Below are positions 33,925 through 44,283 of a stretch of 61,142 nt of DNA, one piece after another. The stretch is from the NCBI GenBank assembly GCA_027064515.1, contig JAMOPL010000023.1, positions 1 through 61,142 of the forward strand, given 5' to 3'. The DNA comes from Sulfurimonas sp. (lineage in GTDB: Bacteria > Campylobacterota > Campylobacteria > Campylobacterales > Sulfurimonadaceae). Position 1 is the stretch's first letter, and the number at the start of each line of letters is the position of its first letter. The notes under the pieces are model-generated. The model was not told the DNA's origin. It saw only the letters and a program-made list of their open reading frames with translations, and did no database searches. Made by a program: the position numbers and the translations under genes.

Positions 33925-34890
33925 ATGAGATTATTAACAGGAATACAGCCATCAGGGGATTTACATATAGGGAACTATTTTGGTTCTATTAAGCAGATGG
34001 TTGAAGCTCAAAAGAGTGGTGAAACATTAGCATTTATAGCAAACTATCATGCTATGTCAAGTGGCAATGGTGGAGAAAAACTTGCAAATTTAACAATGCA
34101 AACAGCAACAGATTTTTTATCTTTAGGAATAGATCCTCAAAAATCAACTTTTTGGGTTCAGTCTGATGTTAAAGAGGTTTTAGAGTTATACTGGATTTTA
34201 TCATCATTTACACCTATGGGTCTATTAGAAAGAGCACATAGTTATAAAGATAAAATAGCTAAGGGAATTAATGCTAATCACTCTTTATTTTCATATCCAG
34301 TATTGATGGCAGCAGATATTTTACTGTTTTCTCCAGATATTGTTCCTGTTGGAAAAGATCAGATTCAACATGTAGAGATTGCTAGAGATATAGCTATAAA
34401 GTTTAACAATGAATATGGAGATATTTTAAAAGTACCAGAGTTTAAGATACAAGAAGATGTGGCAACAGTTCCAGGAACTGATGGGCAAAAAATGTCTAAA
34501 AGTTATGGAAATACTGTAAATATTTTTGGTGAAGAAAAAAAGCAGTTAAAAATAATTAAAAAAATTGTAACTGAAAATGTAGCTATGGAAGAACCTAAAG
34601 AGTTTGAGGGGTGTAATGTATATAATATGGCTAAACTATTTTTAGATAAAAATGAACTTGTTTCATTGCAAAATAGATATTTAAGTGGTGGTGAGGGTCA
34701 TGGACATTTTAAATTGTATTTAGCAGAGGTTATGTGGACATATTTTAACGAGTATAGAGTTAAAAGAGAATACTATATAAATAACCAAGATGAGGTTAGA
34801 GATATTTTAAGTAATGGGGCTAAAAAAGCTAGCTTAATTGCTTTAGAGAAGATAGAAAAAATTAGAACTGTCACTGGTATAAGGTATTAA
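33925..34890 (+). CDS. trpS: tryptophanyl-tRNA synthetase
   Basis: TGIQPSGDLHIGNYFG, KMSKS. Confidence 0.97.
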   Translation: MRLLTGIQPSGDLHIGNYFGSIKQMVEAQKSGETLAFIANYHAMSSGNGGEKLANLTMQTATDFLSLGIDPQKSTFWVQSDVKEVLELYWILSSFTPMGLLERAHSYKDKIAKGINANHSLFSYPVLMAADILLFSPDIVPVGKDQIQHVEIARDIAIKFNNEYGDILKVPEFKIQEDVATVPGTDGQKMSKSYGNTVNIFGEEKKQLKIIKKIVTENVAMEEPKEFEGCNVYNMAKLFLDKNELVSLQNRYLSGGEGHGHFKLYLAEVMWTYFNEYRVKREYYINNQDEVRDILSNGAKKASLIALEKIEKIRTVTGIRY

Positions 34891-34973
34891 TTTTTATTAT
34901 TTTTATATATTCAAGTATTAACTAAATAAATATTAGATAGAATGGCTTCGAAAATAAAATTTAAAGGATTCGA

Positions 34974-35825
34974 ATGCGTATATTTTTAGTAGTTGCATTA
35001 TTGCTGTTTAACTTACAAGCAAAATCACTATTTAGTAATGATAATCAGGCTGAAACTGGTAAGTATATTCTTGCTCTTAAGGACTTAATTGTAGCAGCAC
35101 AAAGAACAAGAGGTGTAACACTTAGTTATATTAATGGAAATCAAAGTGCATTATTGTTGATTCAGAATTATAGAGATGATATGAAAAAAGCGATAGGAGA
35201 TATGGATTCTTTACCATTAGCTAAAGAGCCTACTATTAATTCCAGAGCTACTTTGATTAGTAATTCTTTTACAAAACTAAATTCTAGAGCATTAAAAATG
35301 ACATCCACTGAAGCTTTTGATGCTTATTCTGAAAATATTGCTCAAGCTTTAATGCTAGCACAAACTGTAAGTAAAAGTGGTTCTAAGAATATGAATGATT
35401 TTGGAAAAGAGGTTTCTTCAATTATGATGGAAACAATAATGCCATTATCAGAATATATAGGTAAACAAAGAGCTTTAGGCTCAGGAGCTGCTGCAAAAGG
35501 TTCTGCTAATGAAACTGTAAAAGTAAAAATGAAAGTTTTACTTCATAAAATTGAAAAACTTAATGATCAATTACAGTCTCAAATGAGATCGGTTGTAAAT
35601 CAAAAACCTGATTATTATAATGCAAATGTTAATTCGAGATTAATTACTGCACAGCAAAAAATTAATAAGTATGTAGCATTTTCAAAAAAAGAGCTATTTA
35701 AAGATAAGATAACTATTGATGCAAATGAATATTTCACAATGGCAACAGATGCTATATCTACAATAATGGTTATTTTTGACATGAATATTGTAGCAATTGA
35801 AGAAGATTCTAAAGGTTGGATTTAA
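34974..35825 (+). CDS. secreted protein resembling a stand-alone nitrate/nitrite-sensing (NIT) domain
   Basis: Signal peptide; all-helical; VAAQRTRGVTLSYINGN and IGKQRALGSGAAAKGS. Confidence 0.65.
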   Translation: MRIFLVVALLLFNLQAKSLFSNDNQAETGKYILALKDLIVAAQRTRGVTLSYINGNQSALLLIQNYRDDMKKAIGDMDSLPLAKEPTINSRATLISNSFTKLNSRALKMTSTEAFDAYSENIAQALMLAQTVSKSGSKNMNDFGKEVSSIMMETIMPLSEYIGKQRALGSGAAAKGSANETVKVKMKVLLHKIEKLNDQLQSQMRSVVNQKPDYYNANVNSRLITAQQKINKYVAFSKKELFKDKITIDANEYFTMATDAISTIMVIFDMNIVAIEEDSKGWI

Positions 35826-35835
35826 TCTTACTATA

Positions 35836-35864
35836 AAATAAACTCACATTATGTGAGTTTATTT
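35836..35864. terminator. bidirectional hairpin
   Basis: aaataaactcaca-tta-tgtgagtttattt, 13-bp perfect stem. Confidence 0.85.
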
Positions 35865-36791
35865 TTGTTTGTTTAACCAAACCATTAAACCTTTTTGAGC
35901 ATGAAGTCTATTTTCGGCTTCATCAAAAACTATCTTTGAATGACCCTCTAAAACTGATTCACTTACCTCTTGACCTCTATATGCTGGTAAACAGTGTAAA
36001 AATTTAGCATTTTTCTTTGCAAGACACATCATTAAGTCATCAACCATAAAACCTTTAAAGTCCTTAATTCTCTGCTCTTTTTCATCCTCTTGACCCATTG
36101 AAGCCCAAGTATCTGTTGTAACTATTGTAGCATTGTGAATTGCTTCTTTAGGGTCATTTGTTACTATTATTTTAGCTCCACTTCCTTTTGCTATTTTAAG
36201 AGATTCTTCTAAAATATCTCCATCTACCTCATAACCTTTTGGTGTTGCGATTCTTAAGTCAAAACCTAATTTAGCAGATAACATCATCCAAGAGTTAGTC
36301 ATATTGTTACCATCACCAACATAAGCTACAACAGCATTTTCATCTATACCATACTCAATCATAGTCATGTAGTCAGCTAAAAGTTGAACAGGGTGGTAAG
36401 TGTCTGTAAGCCCATTTATGACAGGTACTTTAGAGTAAGAGGCAAACTCTTCAATCATAGAGTGTTTAAAAGTTCTTATCATCACCATATCACACATACT
36501 ACTAATTACTCTAGCAGTATCTTTTACTGGTTCACCTCTACCTAAATGGATGTCACGATTCGACAAGAAAAGAGCGTGTCCACCAAGTTGAAATATTCCA
36601 GTTTCAAAACTAACTCTTGTTCTTGTTGAGCTTTTTTCAAAAATCATACCAAGTGTTTGTTTTTTTAATTCATCTTTATAGATACCATTTTTTAAATCTT
36701 TTTTTATCTCTAAACCAATATCTATAATCTCTAAAATTTCATCTTTTGTAAAATCTTTAAGTGTTAAAAAGTGTCTCATTGTTTTTTCCAA
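35859..36791 (-). CDS. argF: ornithine carbamoyltransferase (start may be 36779)
   Basis: [24 protein letters not shown]. Confidence 0.96.
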   Translation of the reverse strand: MEKTMRHFLTLKDFTKDEILEIIDIGLEIKKDLKNGIYKDELKKQTLGMIFEKSSTRTRVSFETGIFQLGGHALFLSNRDIHLGRGEPVKDTARVISSMCDMVMIRTFKHSMIEEFASYSKVPVINGLTDTYHPVQLLADYMTMIEYGIDENAVVAYVGDGNNMTNSWMMLSAKLGFDLRIATPKGYEVDGDILEESLKIAKGSGAKIIVTNDPKEAIHNATIVTTDTWASMGQEDEKEQRIKDFKGFMVDDLMMCLAKKNAKFLHCLPAYRGQEVSESVLEGHSKIVFDEAENRLHAQKGLMVWLNKQK

Positions 36792-36793
36792 AT

Positions 36794-37768
36794 TTATTTT
36801 TTTTGTAACATTAATGCTACTTCTTTAGCGTGGTAAGAGATGATAATATCTGCTCCAGCTCTTTTAAAACTTATCATAGTTTCCATAACAACTCTTTCAT
36901 AATCTATAAGATTATGTTTTTGAGCTATTTTTAACATAGCGTATTCACCACTTACATTATAAACTGCCATAGGTAAAGATGTATTGTCTTTTATCTCTCT
37001 TACAATATCAAGATATGCTAATGCTGGTTTAACCATTAAAATATCTGCACCCTGTTTTTCATCAGATATAGATTCGTTAATAGCTTCTCTTCTATTAGCA
37101 GGATCCATTTGGTAAGATGCTCTATCACCAAAACTAGGTGTAGATTCTGCTACATCTCTAAATGGTCCATAGTAACCTGAAGCAAATTTAGTTGAGTAAC
37201 TCATAATTGGTAAGTTTTCAAATCCAGCTTTATCAAGAGCATCTCTAAGTGTTTCAATGATTCCGTCCATCATTCCAGATGGTGCTATCATATCTGCTCC
37301 AGCTTTAGCATGAATTACTGCTTGTTGTCCTGAAATCTCTAAAGTAGCATCATTGTTTACAGTCTCATTTTTTTCATCAATAATTCCACAATGTCCGTGG
37401 TCTGTGTACTCACAAAAACACAAGTCTGTAACTATAAACATATCTGGATGATGCTTTTTAATAGTTCTAATTGATGAAGCAATAATCCCATGTTCACAAA
37501 GAGAATCAGAACCTATTGAATCTTTTACATCAGGGATACCAAATAATATAATTGAATAGATTCCAAGTTGTTTCAGTTCTACACACTCTTTTAAAATCTC
37601 ATCAATGCTCATTTGGTAAACACCAGGCATAGAGCTAACTTCAGTTTTAATCCCCTCACCACTTCTTATAAAGAGTGGGTAAATAAAATCATCTACACTA
37701 ACAGTAGTTTCTCTAACTAATGCTCTTAGATGCTTATTAAAGCGAGTTCTACGAAATCTTTGAAACAT
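36794..37768 (-). CDS. hemB: delta-aminolevulinic acid dehydratase
   Basis: Full-length; [23 protein letters not shown]. Confidence 0.97.
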   Translation of the reverse strand: MFQRFRRTRFNKHLRALVRETTVSVDDFIYPLFIRSGEGIKTEVSSMPGVYQMSIDEILKECVELKQLGIYSIILFGIPDVKDSIGSDSLCEHGIIASSIRTIKKHHPDMFIVTDLCFCEYTDHGHCGIIDEKNETVNNDATLEISGQQAVIHAKAGADMIAPSGMMDGIIETLRDALDKAGFENLPIMSYSTKFASGYYGPFRDVAESTPSFGDRASYQMDPANRREAINESISDEKQGADILMVKPALAYLDIVREIKDNTSLPMAVYNVSGEYAMLKIAQKHNLIDYERVVMETMISFKRAGADIIISYHAKEVALMLQKK

Positions 37769-37833
37769 ATTTAACCTTTATTTGATATAATCATATTTTT
37801 ATAAAATAAATTTTACCCTTTTAAAGATTAATA

Positions 37834-38397
37834 ATGAATATAGATATATCTAACATAGCAAATTTACCATCAAGATTTGGTGATTTTAAAGTAAAAGCCT
37901 TCAAAGAGGGCATAAAAGAACACTTAGTAATTTACAAGGATAATCTTGCAAAGATTCCAGTTGTAAGAGTTCACTCAGAGTGTCTAACAGGTGATGCGAT
38001 AGGTAGTTTGAAATGTGATTGTCGTGATCAATTAGAGTATGCTCTTAAGTTAGCAGAGAGTACAAATGGGATGGTTATCTATCTTAGACAAGAGGGTAGG
38101 GATATTGGTCTTTTAAATAAAATCAATGCTTATGCACTTCAGGATAAAGGATATGATACCGTCGAAGCAAATCATCAATTAGGTTTTAAGTCTGATGAAA
38201 GAACTTATGAGGTGGTAACTTTTATACTTAATCACTTTGGTATTAAAAGAATAAAGCTACTTACAAATAATCCTAATAAAATAGATTCTATAAGTGATAT
38301 AGAGATAGTAGAAAGAGTGCCTATTATTATGGAAGCCAATAAATACAATAAAGATTATATTCAGACTAAAAAAGATTCAATGGGACATCTTTTTTAG
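37834..38397 (+). CDS. ribA: GTP cyclohydrolase II
   Basis: VRVHSECLTGDAIGSLKCDCRDQL. Confidence 0.96.
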   Translation: MNIDISNIANLPSRFGDFKVKAFKEGIKEHLVIYKDNLAKIPVVRVHSECLTGDAIGSLKCDCRDQLEYALKLAESTNGMVIYLRQEGRDIGLLNKINAYALQDKGYDTVEANHQLGFKSDERTYEVVTFILNHFGIKRIKLLTNNPNKIDSISDIEIVERVPIIMEANKYNKDYIQTKKDSMGHLF

Positions 38398-38405
38398 TCT
38401 CAAAG

Positions 38406-38852
38406 TTAAGATATAAACTTACTATCAGCCATCGCAGATACTTTTCTTTTTGAGGCTAATAATGCTCTAAATAGTTCCTGTGTTGTTATCAGTAGGTCTG
38501 AATAATATAATTTAGCTCTATCCATAGACATCTCATCAATTTTATCTGCACCAATAAGTTTTGAGAAAAACCCTTTTTTTCTATCTCTATAAAAAATATT
38601 AAAAATTTGTGAATACTCTGCATGCCATTTACCATGTACATCTTCTAGGTTATCATAAAATTGAGCACCAAGTATCTCTTTTAGATGGTTGTTTTTATCA
38701 TAAATCCATAAACCAAATTCACACTCTCTTTTATTGACAACAGGGGGAGATTTGATTTCACTTCCCTCAAGTAGAGCTTTTATTTTATTCATTTGATATT
38801 CATGTGCTTGTGTAGCTTGGTCTATTGCTTTTATTGTTTCTTCTCTATTCAT
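38406..38852 (-). CDS. stand-alone CZB (chemoreceptor zinc-binding) domain protein
   Basis: AHEYQMNKI...KRECEFGLWIY...HGKWHAEY pattern. Confidence 0.75.
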   Translation of the reverse strand: MNREETIKAIDQATQAHEYQMNKIKALLEGSEIKSPPVVNKRECEFGLWIYDKNNHLKEILGAQFYDNLEDVHGKWHAEYSQIFNIFYRDRKKGFFSKLIGADKIDEMSMDRAKLYYSDLLITTQELFRALLASKRKVSAMADSKFIS

Positions 38853-38911
38853 TTATAATTCTTTGTGGTAATAATTTTATTTATTATCTCATAAATAAGC
38901 TAATTATTTAA

Positions 38912-39910
38912 TTATCTATTATTTAACTCTTCCCATATTTTAAATTTATCACTAAAGTATACAATTCTTACTTTTTTAAATTCTCTTGATGAGTATAAAG
39001 GGCGAAATGATTTGTGTTCAATCTCTTTTGTCATTTCCTCAATAAGACTCTTCGTTTCATCATCTGTTTTTCCATGAACCATTGTAAAAAGATTATATGG
39101 CCAGTTAGAATATTTAGGACGAAGATAACAATGACTTACAGCACTAAACTCTGAGGCAACTTTCCCAATAGATTCTCCATTTTTTTCATCTATATCCCAG
39201 ACAACCATTGCATTTGCATTAAAACCTGCTTTTCTATGGTTTAAAATAGATGCAAACCTTCTCATAACTCCAGAATCTTGTAATTCTGAGATTATTTTAA
39301 AAAAAGTATCATAATTTATATCTAATTCATTTATAATTTTTAAAAAAGGTTCACTTATAATTTCAATATCATGTTGAATCTTTCTGATTATCTCATAATG
39401 AAGAGGTGTTAATTCTATCTCTTTGTGGATAACTTTTTTTACTTTTTCTTTTTTTTCATCTTTTCCAGTTGTATTTAGTTTTACATTTATTTTAAACATT
39501 TTTAATGTAGGAAGCATAATATACTCATCAGCTTTTGTTAGTTTTGAGAGTATCTCTACTGTTTTTGAGAGTCCGATAGTTGAATCTGGAGCAGTTGCTA
39601 GAGTAAACCATATATTAAATTCATGATTCCTCTCATAGTTATGGGAAACGCCAGGGTGTGAATTTATTATTTTAACAGCTTCATCTATCTTATCTTTAGA
39701 AATTTTGAAAGCTATTAGTGATGATCCATATCCTAATCTTTTTGTATCAAATATTGCAGATGTTTGTCTGATTATATTGTTGTTTTTTTCTTTTTTTAGA
39801 ATCTCTAAAACTACTTGTTCACTTAAGTTAAGTTCATCTCCGATAACTTTAAATGGTCTTGGAACTAATGGAAATTTTTTTTGTATTCTTGATAATATCT
39901 CTTGAGTCAT
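38912..39910 (-). CDS. nirDL: siroheme decarboxylase, fused NirDL/AhbAB-type (two Lrp/AsnC-like modules)
   Basis: Two modules: IIRQTSAIFDTKRLGYGSSLIAFKI and VMRRFASILNHRKAGFNANAMVVWDI; near nirS genes. Confidence 0.85.
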   Translation of the reverse strand: MTQEILSRIQKKFPLVPRPFKVIGDELNLSEQVVLEILKKEKNNNIIRQTSAIFDTKRLGYGSSLIAFKISKDKIDEAVKIINSHPGVSHNYERNHEFNIWFTLATAPDSTIGLSKTVEILSKLTKADEYIMLPTLKMFKINVKLNTTGKDEKKEKVKKVIHKEIELTPLHYEIIRKIQHDIEIISEPFLKIINELDINYDTFFKIISELQDSGVMRRFASILNHRKAGFNANAMVVWDIDEKNGESIGKVASEFSAVSHCYLRPKYSNWPYNLFTMVHGKTDDETKSLIEEMTKEIEHKSFRPLYSSREFKKVRIVYFSDKFKIWEELNNR

Positions 39911-40032
39911 AAGTATCTTTTATATAAAATTTTGATTTATTTTAACAATATAAAAATTAAGAGATGATTATATTTATTAATTATCTATAAGTTTTTGATA
40001 TCCTTATGCATAATAATTAAATAGGACTAAAT

Positions 40033-40599
40033 ATGGCTTACTTTCCAGCTTTTTTAAAGCTTGATAATAAAAAAATTCTAATTATAGGTGGTGGTAATAT
40101 AGCTTATGAAAAGTTGATTCATTTATTAGATTTTACTAAAGATATATCTATTATTGCAAATAATTTTAGTAATGATATGCTTACTGAAATAAAAAAAAAG
40201 AATTTAAACTATAAAAAAAGAATTTATAAAACAGATGATATTAAAGATTTTGCAATAGTTGTTGTAGCAGTAGATGATATAGCCTTACAATCTGAAATAT
40301 ATGAAGAATCTAAAAAATACAACTGTTTATGTAATGCTGTAGATTCTACTAAGTATTGTGATTTTATATTTCCATCTTATATTAAAAAAGATGATTTAAC
40401 TATTGCTATATCAACATCAGGCTCCTCCCCAGCAATGGCAAAACATCTAAAACTATATTTACAAAATCTTATACCAAATGGAATCTCAGAATTTTTAAAA
40501 GAGATGAAATATTTAAGAGAAACTATTCCAAAGGGTAAAGAGAGGATGAAAATGTTTGATAAAAAAGTAAAAGAATATATAGATAGTTGGGATAAATAG
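40033..40599 (+). CDS. precorrin-2 dehydrogenase / siroheme synthase N-terminal type (Met8p/CysG-B)
   Basis: MAYFPAFLKLDNKKILIIGGGNIAYEKL; STSGSSPAMAKHLK. Confidence 0.93.
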   Translation: MAYFPAFLKLDNKKILIIGGGNIAYEKLIHLLDFTKDISIIANNFSNDMLTEIKKKNLNYKKRIYKTDDIKDFAIVVVAVDDIALQSEIYEESKKYNCLCNAVDSTKYCDFIFPSYIKKDDLTIAISTSGSSPAMAKHLKLYLQNLIPNGISEFLKEMKYLRETIPKGKERMKMFDKKVKEYIDSWDK

Positions 40600-40693
40600 T
40601 TTTTATTTTATATATGTTATAAAATAAGATTGTTTTATAGTGTATATAAGTTACATATAGATATATTTCATAAAATTTATTTTAAGGTTTTCA

Positions 40694-41329
40694 GTGGAAG
40701 AATTAAGAAACTGTTCATATTTTGAGAATTTAGAACAAGAGCAATTAAATCTATTAGCATCATTTACAAAGAAAAAATTTTATAAAAAAAATTCAATTTT
40801 ATTTTATGAAAAGGAGCAATCAAAATCTCTTATATTACTTATATCTGGTGAATTAAAAGTGTATAAAACAGATATAAAAAATAATGAAATTATTATGAAT
40901 AGATTTATTGCAACATCAATGATTGCCGAGATGGCTGTATTTGAAGAGATTCCATATCCTGCTTCAGCTTCATTTGAAACTGATGGCACAGTTTTGGAGA
41001 TTGATTTTGCAAGATTTAAAAAAGAATTTTTACAAAATCCAGAAATATCATTACAATTTTTTAAATCATTATCTAAAAAAATAAAAAATCTTGAAAAAGT
41101 TATATCGCTAAATATTGTTTTAGATTCAACATCAAGATTGGCAAAATTTATTTATGAAAATGAGAATGTATTAGCAGATATAAAACATTATAAATTAGCT
41201 CAAAACCTAAATATGACACCAGAAACATTATCTAGAATCTTTAAAAAACTTGTAACTTTAAATTTAATAGAGAAAGAATCTAAATTTTATATAATTAAAA
41301 ATAGAGAGGGTTTGAAAACTCTCTTTTAA
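40694..41329 (+). CDS. Crp/Fnr-family regulator (DNR/NNR-like), GTG start
   Basis: cNMP-binding-like domain plus HTH LAQNLNMTPETLSRIFKKL; only one Cys. Confidence 0.92.
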   Translation: MEELRNCSYFENLEQEQLNLLASFTKKKFYKKNSILFYEKEQSKSLILLISGELKVYKTDIKNNEIIMNRFIATSMIAEMAVFEEIPYPASASFETDGTVLEIDFARFKKEFLQNPEISLQFFKSLSKKIKNLEKVISLNIVLDSTSRLAKFIYENENVLADIKHYKLAQNLNMTPETLSRIFKKLVTLNLIEKESKFYIIKNREGLKTLF

Positions 41330-41346
41330 GAGTTAGTTTTCAAACC
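41309..41346. terminator. long hairpin spanning both convergent stop codons
   Basis: ggtttgaaaact ... agttttcaaacc (12 bp) with inner ctctt/aagag. Confidence 0.75.
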
Positions 41347-42067
41347 ATTTTAATTGTTCTCTTAATTCAACAACTTTACCAACTACTATTAAAGCAGGGG
41401 TAGGGGTATCTTTTGTTCTTTCAACAATATTTTCAAGAGTTCCAACAACAACTTTTTGTTGTGGCGTTGTTCCTTTTGAGATAACGGCAATAGGATAATC
41501 ACAACTCTTACCAATCTCTATCAGTTTTTTAGAGATATGAGCAAGATTGTGAAGTCCCATCAAAAATATAATTGTGTCATCTGTTTTGAAATTATTCCAT
41601 GGAATCTGAGATATTTTTTTATTTGGAGATTCATGACCTGTTACTACTCTAAAACTTACAGAGATTCCACGGTGAGTAACGGGAATACCTGCATAGGCTG
41701 GTACAGAGATAGCAGATGTAATTCCAGGGATAATATCAAATTCAATCCCTCTCTTTTCTAGATATATAGCCTCTTCACCACCACGACCAAATACAAATGG
41801 ATCGCCACCTTTTAGTCGAACAACTATTTTATGTTTTAGTGAGTTTTGGTAAATTACCTCATTTATATCATCTTGAGGCATAATATGGCGACCATCCTCT
41901 TTACCTACATAAACAAATTCACATCCATCTTTTGTAATCTCAAGAATCTCAGGATTTGCTAGTCTGTCATAGATAATAACATCAGCTTCTTTTATTACTT
42001 TAAAAGCTTTAAGTGTTAGTAACTCAATATCTCCTGGCCCAGCACCAGTTAAATAAACTTTACTCAT
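41333..42067 (-). CDS. nirE: uroporphyrinogen-III C-methyltransferase
   Basis: VYLTGAGPGDIELLTLKA, VRLKGGDPFVFGRGGEE. Confidence 0.92.
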   Translation of the reverse strand: MSKVYLTGAGPGDIELLTLKAFKVIKEADVIIYDRLANPEILEITKDGCEFVYVGKEDGRHIMPQDDINEVIYQNSLKHKIVVRLKGGDPFVFGRGGEEAIYLEKRGIEFDIIPGITSAISVPAYAGIPVTHRGISVSFRVVTGHESPNKKISQIPWNNFKTDDTIIFLMGLHNLAHISKKLIEIGKSCDYPIAVISKGTTPQQKVVVGTLENIVERTKDTPTPALIVVGKVVELREQLKWFEN

Positions 42068-43181
42068 TGTTTTTTTCCTCATAAATAAAAATACCTGATG
42101 GTTTTTTAACTTGAAATATCTCTCTATTTAAAGACCAATTTTTAGTATTTATTACTGCTAGTTTATTTGTGTCATTAACAGATATGTAAAGGTTTGGTTT
42201 TGTATTTGACCATCTTAGATGTAGTACTTTCCCATCAAATTCAAATCTTTTAATTATTTTTAGTGTTTTTGTATCTATGATTTGAACTATTGGAAACTCT
42301 TTACCACTAAAAGTTACAGCTAAATAATTTTTATCTGGTGATAATGAAGTAAAAACTGGTAAACCTTCAGTTTCAATATTTTTAATAAATTTAAAATCAT
42401 TTGTGTAAACTAAAACTTTGTTGTTACCTACTGCTGGGATAAAAATATGTTTATCGCTAATACTCCAAAAACCAAAATGTGGAACTTTAAGGACAGGCTT
42501 CCTACCCTCAAGTAAGATTTTTATTTTTGAGTATTTCATAGAATCTAAATCTAGTACACCAAAAAAATCACTCTTGAAAAATCCAACTATAAAATTATTA
42601 TTTTTTATCATAGCATCAAAAGGCATTGTACCTATATTTTTAAACTCTTTGTATATCTCAAAATTAGGAATTGATTTTCCACTATTTTTATCTTTTAATA
42701 CGGTGATTTTGTCATTATCCATTTGTGAAAATATTAGGTAGTTTTTATAAGTTTTGATTCCAACATTTTTTGAGTTTGTATAAAATAGTTGTATAGGATT
42801 TAGATCTCTATCTAATATATTTACACTTTTAGAATCGTAATTTGCTACGGCAATAAAATATTCCGATATAACAAAACCGATAGCACTTTTACTTGTTTTA
42901 TACTCTTTTAGTATTGTATTTTTTTCTGGATCAAATTTTATTATATAACCATCACGACTAATCGCATAAGCATCATTTTCATAGAATTTCACAACACCAT
43001 GATTCATATTGTGCATACCAGTTATGTGAGTTTTTATTACACCTTTTTCTATTACGGCGAGAGAACTATCTTCTCTTTCAACAACAAATATTTTTTCATC
43101 TGCATTTGCATTTAAAAATATAAAAACTATCAGTATACTTTTTAATAATAATTTATTTAACATAATTTTTTTCTCTTTCAT
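42060..43181 (-). CDS. nirF: NirF-like heme d1 biosynthesis protein (cytochrome d1-like propeller)
   Basis: Signal-like N-terminus, d1-like beta-propeller sequence, between SUMT and radical SAM genes. Confidence 0.82.
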   Translation of the reverse strand: MKEKKIMLNKLLLKSILIVFIFLNANADEKIFVVEREDSSLAVIEKGVIKTHITGMHNMNHGVVKFYENDAYAISRDGYIIKFDPEKNTILKEYKTSKSAIGFVISEYFIAVANYDSKSVNILDRDLNPIQLFYTNSKNVGIKTYKNYLIFSQMDNDKITVLKDKNSGKSIPNFEIYKEFKNIGTMPFDAMIKNNNFIVGFFKSDFFGVLDLDSMKYSKIKILLEGRKPVLKVPHFGFWSISDKHIFIPAVGNNKVLVYTNDFKFIKNIETEGLPVFTSLSPDKNYLAVTFSGKEFPIVQIIDTKTLKIIKRFEFDGKVLHLRWSNTKPNLYISVNDTNKLAVINTKNWSLNREIFQVKKPSGIFIYEEKNNE

Positions 43182-44283
43182 TTTTAGTTAGATAACAAGA
43201 TGGGTCTTCACCCCATAAATCGCCATGAATAGCATAGGCTCTAGCTCGAGAACCACCATTACAGATATTAATCTGTTTACAATCATTGCAAATTCCACTT
43301 ATCTGTTTTCTAGGATAGACTCTAAGCTCTTTAAGTAATTCATTATTTTGCCAAATATTAGCAAAATTTTCTTCAATTATATTACCTGAAGTGATAGGAA
43401 AAAATGGATCGGCTCGTAAATCACCCTCACTATTAATATTTACTAATTTTTTACCAGCACTATTACCACCCCATTCAAGAAGTCTATTTCTCATCTCATT
43501 AGCAAATTCAGGATACCTATTTGAAAACTTATTTAGAAAAATTATGGAATCTTGTTCCATATTTCCAGTTACTATCTCTATCTCTACACCATTCTCATAA
43601 TATTCAAATGCCTTATTTATTATAAATTCTACTGCTTCTCTTCTTTGCTCTTTTGATAAATCTATCTTTTGATTCTCTAAACCACGACCTGAGTAAACTA
43701 AGTGCGAAATATATATTTTTGGAATCTTATGCTTTTCTACTAAATCAAACATATACTCCAAAGAATCTATTGTTGTTTTAGTGATTGTAAATCTAATTCC
43801 AACTTTTGCACCAGTTGAGTTAGCTAAAAGAACAGCTTTTAGTGTCTCTTTAAAAGCACCTTTTAAACCACGAAAATAATCATGAGTTTTTTCATCTCCA
43901 TCTATACTAACCCCAATATAATTAAAAGATTCTACAATTTTTTGTATATTATTTTTTGTAAAGTAGAGACCATTACTAGAGAGGTAAGTGATGATTCCAT
44001 TCTCTTTACAAAAGTTTGCTATTTCAAAAATATCTTTTCTTGTTAATGGCTCTCCACCAGAAAAGATTATGAATTTAATTCCACTCTCTTTCATCTCAAA
44101 AATAGTTTTTTTAATCTGTTTAGTTGATAATGTATCTATCTCATCAAGAGTAGATTTGGAGTAACAGTGCATACAAGAGAGGTTGCATCTATTGGTAAGA
44201 TTCCAAATAGCAATAGTACCATTTAAAACTCTTGATGGTTTATTTTCTACTACTGAAGATATTAAGTTTGATAATCTAAACAA
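43153..44283 (-). CDS. nirJ: NirJ-like radical SAM protein
   Basis: CNLSCMHCYSKS, SPASM-like CNDCKQINICNGG. Confidence 0.9.
   Translation of the reverse strand: MFRLSNLISSVVENKPSRVLNGTIAIWNLTNRCNLSCMHCYSKSTLDEIDTLSTKQIKKTIFEMKESGIKFIIFSGGEPLTRKDIFEIANFCKENGIITYLSSNGLYFTKNNIQKIVESFNYIGVSIDGDEKTHDYFRGLKGAFKETLKAVLLANSTGAKVGIRFTITKTTIDSLEYMFDLVEKHKIPKIYISHLVYSGRGLENQKIDLSKEQRREAVEFIINKAFEYYENGVEIEIVTGNMEQDSIIFLNKFSNRYPEFANEMRNRLLEWGGNSAGKKLVNINSEGDLRADPFFPITSGNIIEENFANIWQNNELLKELRVYPRKQISGICNDCKQINICNGGSRARAYAIHGDLWGEDPSCYLTKNEREKNYVK

Noticed and set aside
39932-39945. TTGATTTATTTTAA upstream of nirDL as a second FNR box
   Set aside because: Only the first half-site matches; second half TTTAA versus ATCAA is weak in AT-rich intergenic DNA.
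42418-42741. 107-aa plus-strand ORF within nirF
   Set aside because: Antisense to nirF with no supporting start or family.
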